Source: Apodospora peruviana (lineage: Eukaryota > Ascomycota > Sordariomycetes > Sordariales > Lasiosphaeriaceae). Taken from it: a DNA stretch of 64,000 nucleotides. This document shows, one piece after another, positions 22,753-35,362 of the stretch (positions are counted from its first letter, which is position 1; every line of letters starts with the position of its first letter). Made by a program: the position numbers and the translations under genes. The notes under the pieces were generated by a model. It had not been told where the DNA came from, did not search any database, and worked only from the letters and a program-made list of their open reading frames with translations. The stretch is from assembly GCA_033439685.1 (NCBI GenBank), contig JAUEDM010000006.1, positions 1,798,001-1,862,000 on the forward strand. The letters run 5' to 3'.

Positions 22753-24275
22753 ATGCCTGCGGACCTCCGGGACGACCAAGAGAACAGACTACAAAATGAT
22801 TCAGCCCGTCGTCCCCTCCCACCGCGTTCGATCATGCCTCAGCACGGCGGAAACAGCCATACAACCACCACAACGACTGAAGGCAGTAGCAATATCAACA
22901 ACAGAGATGGAGGTGGCGCTGCTCGAAACACGGTGGACGGTGCCAGGACGGACGTGTCCAATACCCGGCGGCTGGTCAAACGGTACCGCGTCGAGGTGGC
23001 CGCTTCCGCCTCTAGCGTCCTGTCCACCCTGACCACGTTTCCGCTCGACAGCGTCAAGACCCGCATGCAGACATACAAGTACGCTGGGTTCCTCGATTGT
23101 GTGCGGCATACGTACCAGACTGAGAAGATGAGAGGGTTCTTTCGAGGTAAAGAAAGCCCTATCTATCTGATGGGGAACTCCACCATTTCTTTTTGAGAGT
23201 CGTATGCTAATTCTTCCTGGTCTCTCTGCAGGCGTAACGGCCCCAATGGCAAGCATCACTCTCGTACGAACCGTCTCTTTTTCCATATACCAGCGATCCA
23301 AGTACAGCTACTGCGATTGGGTGAAGAAGAACTTTGGCGTGGACGTGATGAGCCATGTCAGTGCCCGGGGATCATACCCGAATTTCTGGTCTGTTGCTAC
23401 GTTTGGAGCTGCCGGCGCGACGGCAGGCTCTTGCATAACATTGATAGCCTGTAAGTCCATTCGGACGAATGATTGTCAGTAGGTGGCGGACGCTAACCTG
23501 GTCTATGTGTGATATGCAGGCCCGTTCGAGCTGACCAAGCTCAGTGCTCAAGTGTCTGTCCTGATGGCAGACAAGAAGAATTGTCCTAAACCTGAGAGCC
23601 ACGCGATTGCTGCCAGTTATCAGAACAAGGGGACGCTGAAGACCTTCGGCAACATCATAAAACATCGTGGCTTTATGGGGCTTTATACGGGCTTCAGGCT
23701 GCATTTGTGTATGTGTCCCTTTCAAGGCTATTGCTTATGATACTTTGTGTGGAAACTGACCAATCTACTTATATAGTGCGTGATACCCTGGGAACGGGGA
23801 CATACTTCATGACGTACGAGAGCAGCAAACAGTTGCTCACAACCTTGGGGGGTGATGGCACGCACTCGAATCCGCTGGCCGTTTTGGTTGCCGGTGGCTT
23901 GTGTGGTATCGTGTCTTGGGCTTTAATATGTAAGACCACTCCTCACCCCTTTTTCGCTTTGTTTTGTGTTGGTGTGAAGTGGTATATATAATTAACACCG
24001 CTGATGAAAATACATTAGATCCCGTCGACTCGGCAAAGAGCATCTATCAGCGAAACTCGCTTATGTATTCGAAAGGCCAAACAGTGGAGCCGGTGAAGAT
24101 TGCCTTTTTCCAGAGGAACATGTACCGCGGCCTAGGGGTGTCGATGGGCCGGTCGTGTGCGGTGAACGCCGTCTTCTTCTCGTCGTTCGAGTTTTTGAAG
24201 AAGAGGATCAAGGCTATGGATGAGCATTCACATACGAGCGGTGGAGGCAGCGGCAGAGATAAGCTGCTGCAGTGA
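22753..24275 (+). CDS. Mitochondrial carrier (SLC25) family protein
   Basis: Five exons (22753-23146, 23232-23450, 23520-23708, 23777-23929, 24019-24275) join in frame to 403 residues. All three mitochondrial carrier signatures are present: PLDSVKTR at about 97, PFELTKL at about 206 and PVDSAKS at about 320. Related helix segments such as GFLDCVRHTYQTEKMRGFFRG and MGLYTGFRLHLLRDTLG also fit. The product should be an inner-membrane metabolite transporter with six helices. The first 70 residues are hydrophilic with a TTTTTT run and are atypical for the family. An internal ATG at 22834 (MPQHGG) is an alternative start that would shorten this extension. The carriers I know best (ADP/ATP, phosphate, citrate, Ymc1) do not match well enough to name a substrate. 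The second matrix signature has PFEL rather than PxD. Confidence 0.88.
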
Positions 24276-26140
24276 GAAAGTTTGTTGTAGTTATATATCT
24301 ACATAACAGTACCTGATATTAGTCAATGTGATTTTTGGACGCAGGGATTTGGGGCGAGCTCGACTTGTTTGTCTTTATATTTGAATCTGGCCTGCTGGGT
24401 TCAAGGGTGGACGTTTATCAGGCATGGTGTGGTGAAGTATTTGTCTCATGTCTGGCTTGAAATAAATAAAATCCGGTATCTACCTGGCACTTGCTACACG
24501 ATGATGAGAACGAGACGCTGGTTATTCATGGTGTTATTTGTGTTCAAGTCTCTCTTCGTCATTATGATTAAACGTTTATGTGGCCACCAGTGTTGGAGAC
24601 GGGATGCGAGGAGGGCTTCATGTGTTTGTTATCAATCAAGCTTTCTTCCATTCGTTCGCTACCCCTGAAAACACATGGCTAAAGGTACCTAGGTACCTAT
24701 TGAGGCACAGAAAGGAGTATGTTATTACTGGGCCATCTTTGTGAGAAGGGGAGTTACGAACAATCAAGACACAGTATAAATGAAAATCGAGGAGCAATCA
24801 TTATCTTTCATGTCACTGAAAATCTCAGAAACATTTAAAAAGAAGGGACCGGAGGAGAGAGAAACTAAAAATAACCCATCGAGAATCTTTCTGCTGATGC
24901 TGCGTCTTTTGTCATTCCCTCGCTAAACTACTAGTAAACAAGTGCCACAAAGGCAAGGGAAAAGAAGAGGATAAAACTAGAATAAAGCACGGACAAGAGA
25001 GAGATAGAGCTGCCCCCATCCCCGTCTCGAAGAAAATAAAGTAAAACGCTGTTCTCCTTTTCTAACTGGTTCCAAGCTTTCCGTGTTGTCAGAGCAAGAA
25101 CAAGAACACAACCAGCAGAAATAAGAAATGGAATGCTTCGCTTCCCTCTCGCTTTGCCATATTATGGACCGAAAATGGAAAGCAAAAGAAAGACAAGGCG
25201 CGCAAAGGAAGTTAATGTCCATTAACGTTTTCAGTCCCTAAGAACCAATCCCAGAAACAAACAAGATATCCAGAGATATCCCATTCCACCACGCTTCCAC
25301 TAAGCCCAACCAGCCCCCCTACTTGTCGTCAACCCAATATCGTACCCTTCCTCCAATAAGAATAACATCCCCACCCTCGCACTGTAAACCGTTACGGCAA
25401 GGACGGCAAGGTAAAGAAAGTCGTTGTGGAACCGTAGGGAGAAAAGAAAGCGGGCCGTTCTATGAGAGAACTATTTTGTCGATATCGTTAGTTGTCACCA
25501 GGCGCAAAAGGCCCCCGGGTTGGCCAGCTAGGTTAAGGCAGCCGGCTCGAGAGAAAGCTGCAAAACCACTTCCCTGCCACCCATGGTCCACGCCGGCAAT
25601 CAGCCGTCCTTGGCAAGGAACCTCTGCCGAGCACCAATAACAGACCAGAAGGGATTGAACAGAGTCTATTCGGAAACCACGGAAGCGCGGCAACGGATCA
25701 ACCCCAGGCAGGTCCAAATGTGGTTGTGAACTAAATCGAATGGAATCGCAAAACGGAAAATGCCGAGAAAAGGGAAACATAGGAAAGAAGATTTTGGTTG
25801 CATGGGAGCAAATGTACGTCAAAGAGAGATCTATGCCGTCGCGACCCTTTTCGTATCTACCGAGCGTAAATAGTGTTACAACAAAGCAACACCCGAGGGA
25901 CAGAAAATCATGAGTTTCCCCCGAGGCCGCTTAAGCTCGATAGTTCGTTTCTTGTCGTCGCCGTATTGTACTGTTTCGCATCATGAAAAAATCGATATGC
26001 CGTGCCAGTCGTTGCTAGTATTAACAGTTGGAGAAGAAGAAGATTTCGTGACTGTCGTTGCAAGTGGATGACGCTTCGTGAACTAGTGTAGCAGAGAAAA
26101 GGAGACTGTGAGAGGAAGTATTGTTGTACGCAAGCGGTGT
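24276..26140. other. Convergent 3' flanks, about 1.9 kb, with a 16-bp palindrome
   Basis: This separates the carrier (plus) from the PUF gene (minus). The perfect palindrome AGGTACCTAGGTACCT lies at 24683-24698. The part near 26140 is probably the long 3' UTR of the PUF mRNA. No coding ORF is supported. Confidence 0.55.
24683..24698. repeat. 16-bp perfect palindrome, tandem AGGTACCT
   Basis: Two adjacent copies of the palindrome AGGTACCT form a 16-bp sequence identical to its reverse complement. Single copies or close variants recur in other intergenic parts of the window. Confidence 0.9.
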
Positions 26141-29100
26141 CTAGAACCACTGTGTCTCGCCATTCTCAGTAGGACCACCGAGGGACGCGAATTGCTGCGA
26201 GAAATTCTGCAAACGAGGAGGCTGAGGGGGTGCCTGGGGCTGCGGAGGGGGGACGGTAATGGTGGAGCTGTGAGGATAGGTCGCTCCGGCAGGGCGGACC
26301 CCATTCACACCGTTGGTGGCGTTGGTACCATTGGTGAACCCGCTAGAAGCGAGAATAGATGTGCTATTCGACATGGCGCGGATGTGTGCAGGTCGAAGGA
26401 CACTCTGGCCACCAGTTGTATCCGACGGCGTGGCTTGTCCACTGGTGGTGTTGGTACCGTTGCGAGCGTCGTAAGCCTGTACCTTGGCCTGAATACGACG
26501 GCCATAAGGTGTCGTACGGATACCCGGCAGGAGCGGTCGAATGGTCTCGACAAGGTGATGCTTCATGACAGGTGTCGCATACTCTAGAGCCGTCTGAATG
26601 ACGTAGTTGGCAAACGAGTCGCGAAGCAAGGGTGTCATCTCGCCCGGAGCCAGCATTTCCTCCACAATCATGTCCTTGGAGACATCGGTAGAGCAGCGGA
26701 GACACTTCTCAATCACGTTGGAGCTGAACTTGTGCTTGGAAAGTGTGGGGATGCGACCCTTGAACTGCATCACAATGGGCTCCGTGAAGGATTGCTCGTT
26801 GAGGTCGATGATGTACTGAACGACGTAGTTTCCAAATGGATCCTGAACAAGACCGACGGCATGGTCTGTGATGCGTGCGATGAGCCAGACCTTCTGAGCG
26901 CCATCGGCGTGGTCGATGCAGCGCTGGAGCACACAGCAACCGTGACGGTGAGTACCGACATCGATGCAGTTATTGCCGACAGCCTCGAAAATGAACGAAG
27001 CATCAACCGCGCTGAGCTTGTTCAAGCACTTCTGGATGACATGATTGCCGTTGAGATCCTGGATCAACTCCACCACCTGGTGCCGGAGGGCCTCAATGAT
27101 GAGGCTGATTTGAATTGGCGTGGTGACATGCTCGATCATCTTCTGGAGCGCTCTGGTTCCATGCTGGTTTAAAGCAATGCGAACCATATCATTGGCGGCG
27201 TTCTGGATAAGAACAGTGCGCTCATCGTCACTGCAGTACTCGAGCAACTTCTGGCACAAGTAGTTACCGAAAGGATCCGTCATAAGCTCAACAACATGCT
27301 GATTGGTCTCAAGCCAGATCATATGAACCTGCTCCGGTAGCCGGTTCTCAAGCTGCTTCTGCAGGTAACGGCACCCATGCTGATCCTTGCACAGTTGGTA
27401 GATCGTACCACCAACTTGCTCCAAAGGCAGGTTGTTGAAGCGAGCCATAGCTGCACCAATCTTATTAGCACCAATATTTCCATATATAATGGTTCGGAAT
27501 CAAGTTTACCTTCGCTGTCCTGCTGGCGACGGTTCTGGATCACGCGGGCCTGGCTATCCTGCGGTTGGCGAGAGGTCGCATTGTAGAGAGGGTTGTATCC
27601 AGTGTAATTCTGCGCCGGGTACATGGCTGAGGGGTTGCTGCCACCGAGAGACATATTTGACATGCTCTGCATAAGCATGGGAATAGAATTAAACGTGCCG
27701 TTTCCACTCGGGGCATTGTAGCCGGCCCCAGGGTAGTATGGATATGGAATCGAGGATGTGGGTGAAGTGAGCGCGGGAATGGCCGACGCAGAAGAATGGG
27801 ACTGCGTTGCGGGGGGCCCGAACGGTGCAGCATTGGCGTGCAGCGTCGAAGTGATGGACGGATAACCGCCGTTCTCGCGGCCGCCGCTCATGCCGGAGTC
27901 GTTGGAAAGCTCACGGCTATGGCGGTTGGGCATAGCACCCGCCGGAATGCGACCAAGGCTAGCGTTGTGGTTATGAAAGTGTTGCTGAGCATGATTGTTT
28001 GCGTTTGATGTCAGGCCAGACGAGCCAGGTGTGGACTTGACGGTCGGAACGTCATTAGAAGAGTATGACTGCTGCAGCTTGGGAGGCGTAGCCATGATGT
28101 GGTTTGTAGGCGGCGAGACAATCGACGAGGGCGTTGAGTCACCAGTAGCGGGGGCAGTCTCCTGGAAATACTTCATGTCAAGCGAATGGCGCACGTTCGA
28201 CGGGCGGCTGCCAATAGCGCTGACCTCCGAGGGGGAACCAACCGAGTTGGCCCCGTTAAGTTGGGTCGAGCCGATGGCAGACATACTCTGTCGAGAACGA
28301 TGCTTGTTAACGCTGTTCCACCCGTTCGACGACGGTGTTTCGGGCTCTGAGAACTGGGATTGGGCAAGGTCCGAGGCAGTGGAAGAAGCAGAAAGCTGCT
28401 TGGGGGTGCAGAGTTAATAGAGCCGGTCAAACAAGACTTACGACACTAGGGCCTAGTGCGACAGAATCTTGCAAGGAGTAGGTAGATAACAAAATCTTGC
28501 AAGGAGTAGAATGACAAGATATGGTGAGGCAGAGGGTTGGGGAAAGGCGGAAAGATAGCAAAGGTAAGAAAGGTATTTTGCAATGTGGTGGGTGGTGAAT
28601 TTCTCTGCCCTTTTTGTGCTTGTGGGTGGGAAGAGTGAATGAAAGGGAACGAGGGGATTTCGCTCTGGAAAGCGGTTTTGTGATTGGAAGGTGCAGAGTG
28701 GAGCCAGGTTGGCATAATTCATCCCATCGAGCTCAGGTGAATGAGATCTGATCATCTGACAAACACTCCTGCCAAACCTGCCAGTTGCCAATGAAAAGCA
28801 TGGAGGGGCGAGGACAGACCTGAGGAGCGTGGAAAACTCTTGGTTCTCCTTCGAAAGCAAACAGGGGAGCGAAACTCACCATATTTGGATAGCCTTGCTG
28901 CCGGAAGAGGGTAGGGAATGCGTCGGTGGTGTTGATCTGAGCTGTCGGGGTTGTTCTGTTCTCGCCCGAGTTGGAGTCTTCGTCGCCAAATAAGAACCCT
29001 GTGGTGTTGTTGCTGTCCTCAAGACCGATGTCGCCCAAGTAAGTTCGAGATCGAGTGACAGGCATTGAATATCGGTTGAGTCTGCGACCAATGTGTCATT

Positions 29101-30673
29101 AATAAGAAGCCTTTCGGTGCACTTATGGAGAGTGTAAGGCGAGCAGCGAAGAAATGATGCCGGTGATGAGTATGTGTGATGTAGTGAGACAGGAAGAATG
29201 CAGAGAAAACAGAATGTGTGAGAGAATTCGTGGGATGATTCGTGGACGGTCGCGGGAATATGGAAAATAAAATAGAGGGAAGCGTTCAGTTGCAAAGCAA
29301 AGGCCAGAATTTAAACCCTCCTGTCGCAGGTTTTATATTGTGCAATGAAAAGGGAAGACCGGCAGATGAGTTATTGTGCGGTGACCGACCTGACCTGGCA
29401 GTGGACAATAGTGCAATGACGGGGTGGAATAGGACGGAGGTGACGAGACGTAGTTCAGACGAACGTCCACAATAGCTACTTCGCAAAGAAGAATAGGAAG
29501 AAACCACCCAAGCAAAAAAGATGCGCATGTGAGCAGGGTTCGTGAGGAGCTCAACTTTGCAGATGTATCGATCAAGGAACGAGCACTCTACGATTGGACT
29601 CGATGATCCACGGCCACTTGGTCACATCTCAACTGGAAGACTACTTCCTATTCCGCCCGAAGGAGGAGCTTTCACAACCAGGTCACTTACGCGTTTGTGG
29701 AGCGGTGGCTTGTAGGGTCCTGACGCACTGCTTCCTCCTTCTCGTCTTCGTCGCTATTTCTTCGAGAGCCCGGTACTGAACGCGACGGCAGCTGGTCGTC
29801 AAAAGCAAAGCGTGGTTGTTGAATGATGCCGGACTGTGGCGAAGCAAGCTGTGAGCCTGAGCGTCCTGGGCGGTTATACAACCCAGGCGGGGAGGTTAGG
29901 CTTGATGTCGAATATCGATTTGGCCGAGAAAATAGGGTGGGGAAGCCAGAGGAGGTCTCGCGATACTCGGGCGGTGTTGTGGGTTCCGACTGATGCCCGG
30001 CAAAGCGACCAATTGTGAGATCCTCTTGCATCAGCTGAAGCTCCCTCTCCTCCTGGCGCTGTTGGGCATCGAGCTTGTGAATTTCGGCCTCAAATCGACG
30101 CTTGTGCTCGCGGAGTCGTTCGTAATCCATTCTCTTCTTTTCAAGCTATAATATCACAGCCGCAGGGGCTCACGGTGTCAGCCAGGAGTTCGACCACGGC
30201 GGAAAGGCATCCACGACCGGCTCCAATCCTTCCCCAGCTCACGATCAAGGCCCAACTTTCCCCATCAGATCGAGTCTAAAGACCTAGAAGAACCGGCCTG
30301 CGCACCAGCAAGGACCGTGGAGCGGAGACAGTGACATACCAATTGCACTTTATGCAAAGTCTGCCACAGTCACAGTCAGCACAGCTCGCCCATGTTCCCA
30401 AAAGAGGCAGACGAGACGGCAGTCCCAACAGCCAGAGCGCGGCTCACCCTCCGACAACAAACAGCGAGGACGTACCGTGGTTGCAGTTACTGCGAAGTCC
30501 TGAGACTCAGGCCCGCGCTGGGCCGTGGTAATGGAAGACAGTGTTGGTACACGGCCGGAGTCGGTGGTGAACCGGCGCGGCAGCATTGGCCCGTTTCGAG
30601 GCGGGGAGACGAACGCGGAGCTCATCTGCGACTCGCCTCGAGGGCTCTGTTGTGATCGGAAGAAATCGTCCAT
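26141..30673 (-). CDS. Pumilio/PUF family RNA-binding protein (Puf4/Mpt5-like)
   Basis: Five exons (30673-30476, 30145-29691, 29081-28880, 28395-27510, 27450-26141) join in frame to 1016 residues. Residues 1-580 are disordered, starting MDDFFRSQQSPRGESQ, with a charged coiled-coil segment after LEKKRMDYERLREHKRRFEA and many Ser/Thr/Pro stretches. Exon 5 encodes eight PUM repeats at about 585-900. Their RNA-contacting helices read GCRYLQ, GNYLCQ, GTRALQ, GNHVIQ, GCCVLQ, GNYVVQ, SSNVIE and ANYVIQ. The protein should bind UGUA-type elements in mRNA 3' UTRs and control decay or translation in the cytoplasm. Introns 1-3 are 330, 609 and 484 nt, far longer than the others here. Intron 4 is 59 nt. 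Every junction keeps phase and is GT-AG, and the joined N-terminus agrees with relatives I recall. The 5' intergenic region is also long, at 4.7 kb. Confidence 0.9.
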
Positions 30674-33600
30674 CTCGTCGTACTCGTTTCTTTTTGCTAG
30701 AACAACACACTTTCGTACACGGGGGCGAATTGGTCGTCGAGCTCTTTCCTCTATACAACAGGAGTCTGCAGGCAGTCTTAAGTTAACACTGTTGTTCAAG
30801 CAGCAGTCTGGAAGCTGAATTGAGGTCCAGCAACCGACTCAAGGTTAAGCATTAGAGGCGGGGATGTCTGCATGGGAGAGCATATACTACGGAGCGCGCA
30901 AGGGGGAGGTGAGATTGGCTTGTGTGTCCATCTTGTCACTCTCTCGCTCGCTCGCTCGCCGTTGTCGCCGCCGGTCGCCGCCACCGCTGATTTCCCCGGC
31001 ACCTTACCCACCCGAGCGCACGGCCGGGCGCTATATAACTGACAAGTCCGATCAGAGCCGGGCAGGCGCCGTTGCTTTGCTATCGTGCGGCCGCGGCTCG
31101 AGATGGGATGGTGCCAGCGGCGGCTGGGCGGTGACCGGACGACGCCAACGCCGACATACATACAAGCCAAAAAAGGGGCTGGATTTGTGTTCTGTTCACT
31201 GACCTTAAGAAAGAAATAGAAAACAATCTGTTGGCACACGTTGCGCCCTGGAGACCAGGAGCAACAGAGGAGGATCGTGAAAGCAGTACTACAAAAGAGC
31301 GTGGGTGAGGAACGGGAGGGAAAGGGCGTCTTGGGTGGAGGTTTGGTTTATGGTCAGAGAAGCCCCGAACCCCCTGGCAGGCAATGGCAGGCGGTGGCAG
31401 GCGAGGGTCTGTCGAGCCCACCGACGGCAGAATCGCAGCCAATGTCGGCTCGCCGAAGGGTCTCGCTAGTCGAGGTCGGCCGCGCTAACCCATCCCCACC
31501 TTTGCGATTGGGCTGCCGTGGGCTTTTTCTTCTCTTGCTACAACTGCAACTGTGAACTGCAACTGTGAACTGCAAGTGCGGGCTGCTGGCGTTCCACTGT
31601 ACAGATTGGAGATTCTCTTTTCAGGACCTCACTCGCCCGACCATTCTGGGACGCCGCTTGAGGCGGTTCCCGACGGTGTGTGGGCAGCAACCCGATGAAC
31701 CCAAACACTTATAGACTCAGCTGTACGTCGACTTCAAGAAGAATCCAGTAGTGATGGGTAGGGTTTGAAAGGGAAGAAGAAGATAACCCGCAAGGTACGG
31801 AATACGAACACTCTGTCCATCCCACTTGAGGGGAGAAACCCCCTCCCCCCCTACAAACTCCCCTCCCGCCTAATTCATTCTCAGGATGGTCTGAACAAAA
31901 TCCCAACCTTTGGAAGTTGCTAGACCAAGGGTGAGGTACATACATATATGGAGGCTAGCAGCGAGCCTAACTTGGATGGGGGTTCCGTCTTCCTATACAT
32001 TGCACTTGTCCAGAACCAATATAGCATATATTCTATGCCGTACCTAAGTCGCGATCCTAACATGCACACGCGCAGCCTCGAACACATTGGTACATGTGCC
32101 AACAACTGTTTTGGGGTGAGCCCCTATCTCACCGTCCATTGTGTTGCGTTCACCTGGACTTCCTTTTCGTCCACTCCCGTCACCAAATGCAAAAGGAGAA
32201 CTTTGGGCTGCAGTCTTCGGTCTGCGGTATGGGCAACCTGAACTTGGAAGCAGCGGTGAAGAGACGCGCTTTACGGATATGTAGGCAAGGAACCCACTCC
32301 TCGATGGCACACTACATTATGACCTGCCTTGCCTGCAGGTCCCCTCACCTCAACCACCACCCACTCTGGCCGGGAAGTCAAAGTGTTCCCCAGGTTCGAC
32401 CCATGTTCCAATCTCTGCGCCGCACCTGCAGCTGGCCCTGCTGTCAAACTTTTATTTATCTCAAGGTGCTCGCGACTGGTCGTCTCCATTGCGGCAAGAA
32501 ACGATTCAAGAGGGGCTGGGCTGGGCCGCTGGAGCACTGGAGCTCTTAAAGAGGGGCACGGTCATAGCCGGGGTGGATGGACCCTTCTCCCCAGTCACTT
32601 CTCAAGGATTTTGTATTATCCGTATACCTAATTCTCTATTTCTCATGACCCTTCTCGCGACGCTGACCGCCCAGATCTTCACTGGATAGCCAAAGAGAGA
32701 TGCAGGTGTATACGGCAGGTGGCAATAATGTGCCGCTCCTCCCCCGGGTACCAAATACGAAGCCAAACTCGATATTCAAAATCGGGGATCTGCCTCTCTG
32801 GTGGCGTCCAAGCCAAGGTGATCTCTTGGGCTGTGGAGGTGCATGCTCGGGATCGAGGTGCATGTGTGTTGAGGATCAAAGACAACGACATCCCAACGAA
32901 AATTGTCCGTCAACTAACTGGGGCCGGCTTCCGTGCGTCTACAGAAATACCTGGTATCAAGAGAGCGAAGCCTGGCATCCACCACTAGGCGGAGAGATGG
33001 CGAGATTGTGGAGGAGGTCTGCCTGAGTTCCACGGCCCCTCCAGGTACCAAGTAATAATCCTCGATGGGAGGCTTTCAAGTGCAACTGCTCGAAGCTTTC
33101 CCGCCGAGGTGGCCACACTCGTGGCTTTCCGGGCCAGACCCGAGGATTGACCTTGGCAGCCGCAGGTGGTGGTGCCCACGGCAAGGCTTCAAGCGAGATG
33201 CTTCCTCCCAAGGCCGGTGGTAGTGAGTGCATTTATCCTCAACCCGTCCGGAATTTGGTCCCTGGACCATCAGACATGCATTGAGCTTCACGGTTATCAA
33301 GCAACTTGCAACTTGAAAGCTTCCAGAATATCGGAGAGTTTATTGCACGACGAATCTGCCAATTCCTTCCCTCTCACTTACATGGTACATCATGGCCAAC
33401 GGACCGGGGCCGTGATCAAGAGCCCAGGTCTGCCGGCTTCTGCAGAGCTCCCCTTAACCAGGACGGGAGCCCAGACGATGATGAACGTTGGCAACCCCAA
33501 AGCCCTCTTTCCTGCAGGGAATAGGATGTCGTTTTATCGATCGATACCCTCCCTTCCAGCACGAAATAAACTGTGGACAAGCCAGAAGTTTAGCGCCCGG

Positions 33601-35362
33601 GCTGGTGTGCTAGATATCAAAAGGTTTATGGGACCATGAGCCAATACCAGATGCTGGCTGCCCTCCCACACAAAACTCGAAACTTGACACAGGCAAATCG
33701 GTGCAGCCCAGGGCACGGACCGGGTGAAGTTTGTACCATGTTGCAATAGAGCAACGCCAACATCAGCGGCACTGCCTTGGATATAAAATAGCAAAAAACA
33801 GTACTCTGCAAAAACAGTACGCTGTCTCTGTCTCTGCGGGGATGGATGGACGGGTCGGGTGGCAAGGGACTTGGATGTTCCTGATGCCCTGCATACAGGA
33901 GAAGGGACTTCTGGACTTGGGTTGTCTGCGACTCCCCGCGCGCCCCAACCAAATATGGATATGAGCTCCAGCTGTATCCTCCACCACGTAGTAGTGCCAG
34001 TGAGGAGTTGTTAATTATCACCTCCCTACGTCAGCCTCAAACCCCACACCTTCTTCAGGACTTGCTGAAAGTCGGTGAACAGAGCCTATTTTGAACTTTG
34101 AAAACTCACCCATCGCGATCCCCTTATGTATCGTTGCAAGAGACACAAAACCGGACTTGGACCTGGGTCTATCTAGGTAGGTGCCTGAGCCTTCTTAACC
34201 AGATCCGGGAACACACTAACACACTCGAGAGTTCCAAGAAGGCAGCACCACAGTCTACATACCCCGGTTGCACAAACTGGAGTGCCAGGCTTGCATGGCG
34301 CTTGTCGCTCGTGAAACATAAGGTACACACAAAGTGGGTGCGAGAAGAAACAACTTGGGTACCTTGTGTGGTAGGGCAAAGAACAAAATGCGGTATCGGA
34401 CCAAGCGCACAAAAGCAAAAAAATGTCAGATCTCAACGGGAGGCGACAAGGATGGCATGACATTTCCATCGAGTTGCTTGTTTCTTTTCCTGCCTTTTGC
34501 CAGCACATCAACGCATTATATCGGTATGTACTATCGACGTTCCGGATGCAGTCGCGTCGTTGCGCGGACGACCCTGGGACTCTTTGGGAGCCCAGACCAC
34601 AACCGAAGCAAGCACGGCAAGGTAGGCTGGCACTTGGCTGGGACGGGGACGAATGGCCGGGCAGTTTCCCGTCTCATCACTTGCATATCCTATCATGTAC
34701 CAGGCACCTGCCATGACAGAGACACGGCAAATGATTATTATGAACCTAAAGGTAATAAGTTAGTACATGTTTGATTCTTTATCTGCTACACCAGGGTACC
34801 TTGAGCGAAAGGCCGATTACGTAGCCTCCTAGTTCTGATCCACAACCACTGAGATCCAAGATAACTACGGATACCAGGACCTCAAGAGGCATATCTGCCC
34901 TGTTCGGCATACTGAATTCTTCCACCTGGATGACATTGGTCTTGTCACATGTACCCAGTATATAAACTTCCATAAAACTTCAAAATAGGAGCAGAACCAA
35001 CCTGGCAATACCTTCCACCGCAACTTGTCAGGTCTTCAATCCATCCACGAAACCAATTGCGCTTGTAAGTACTGGTAAGGTTCCTGAGGTTAAACCTGGA
35101 AGTTTATACCAAAGATATGTGTGCACAGACCAGCAACAATTTGCTTGATATGCCTGCCCTTGCCAATTCTTTGGCGATCAAATTCGTCCCCCACCTTTCC
35201 GACCGGTGCGTCCCAAAGTTTATCGGGTCGCTTATCGCCTCTTGCTTGGCGCGGGGCCCAAAAATAATCCCAAAGTTTCCGAATCACAGTCACAAAACCC
35301 GTCGACCTTGAACCCGCCTGAACACACGCTACAACACACGCCTGGCGAGGCGGCTTGAAAGC
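30674..35362. other. Long gene-poor divergent intergenic tract, 4.7 kb
   Basis: This lies between the PUF gene (minus) and the Pol III subunit gene (plus). ORFs of 100-157 codons (for example 33166-33639 plus and 31080-31442 minus) have no recognisable motifs. Near the PUF gene there are TCGC-rich (about 30943-30960), GGCAGGC-type (31376-31404) and 14-bp tandem (about 31547-31576, unit like GCAACTGTGAACT) short repeats. No tRNA, rRNA or transposon was recognised. A long PUF 5' leader or an unannotated non-coding RNA would fit but cannot be shown. Confidence 0.5.

Noticed and set aside
33166..33639. 157-codon ORF upstream of RPC2
   Set aside because: No recognisable domain was found, and overlapping ORFs exist in other frames and on the other strand.
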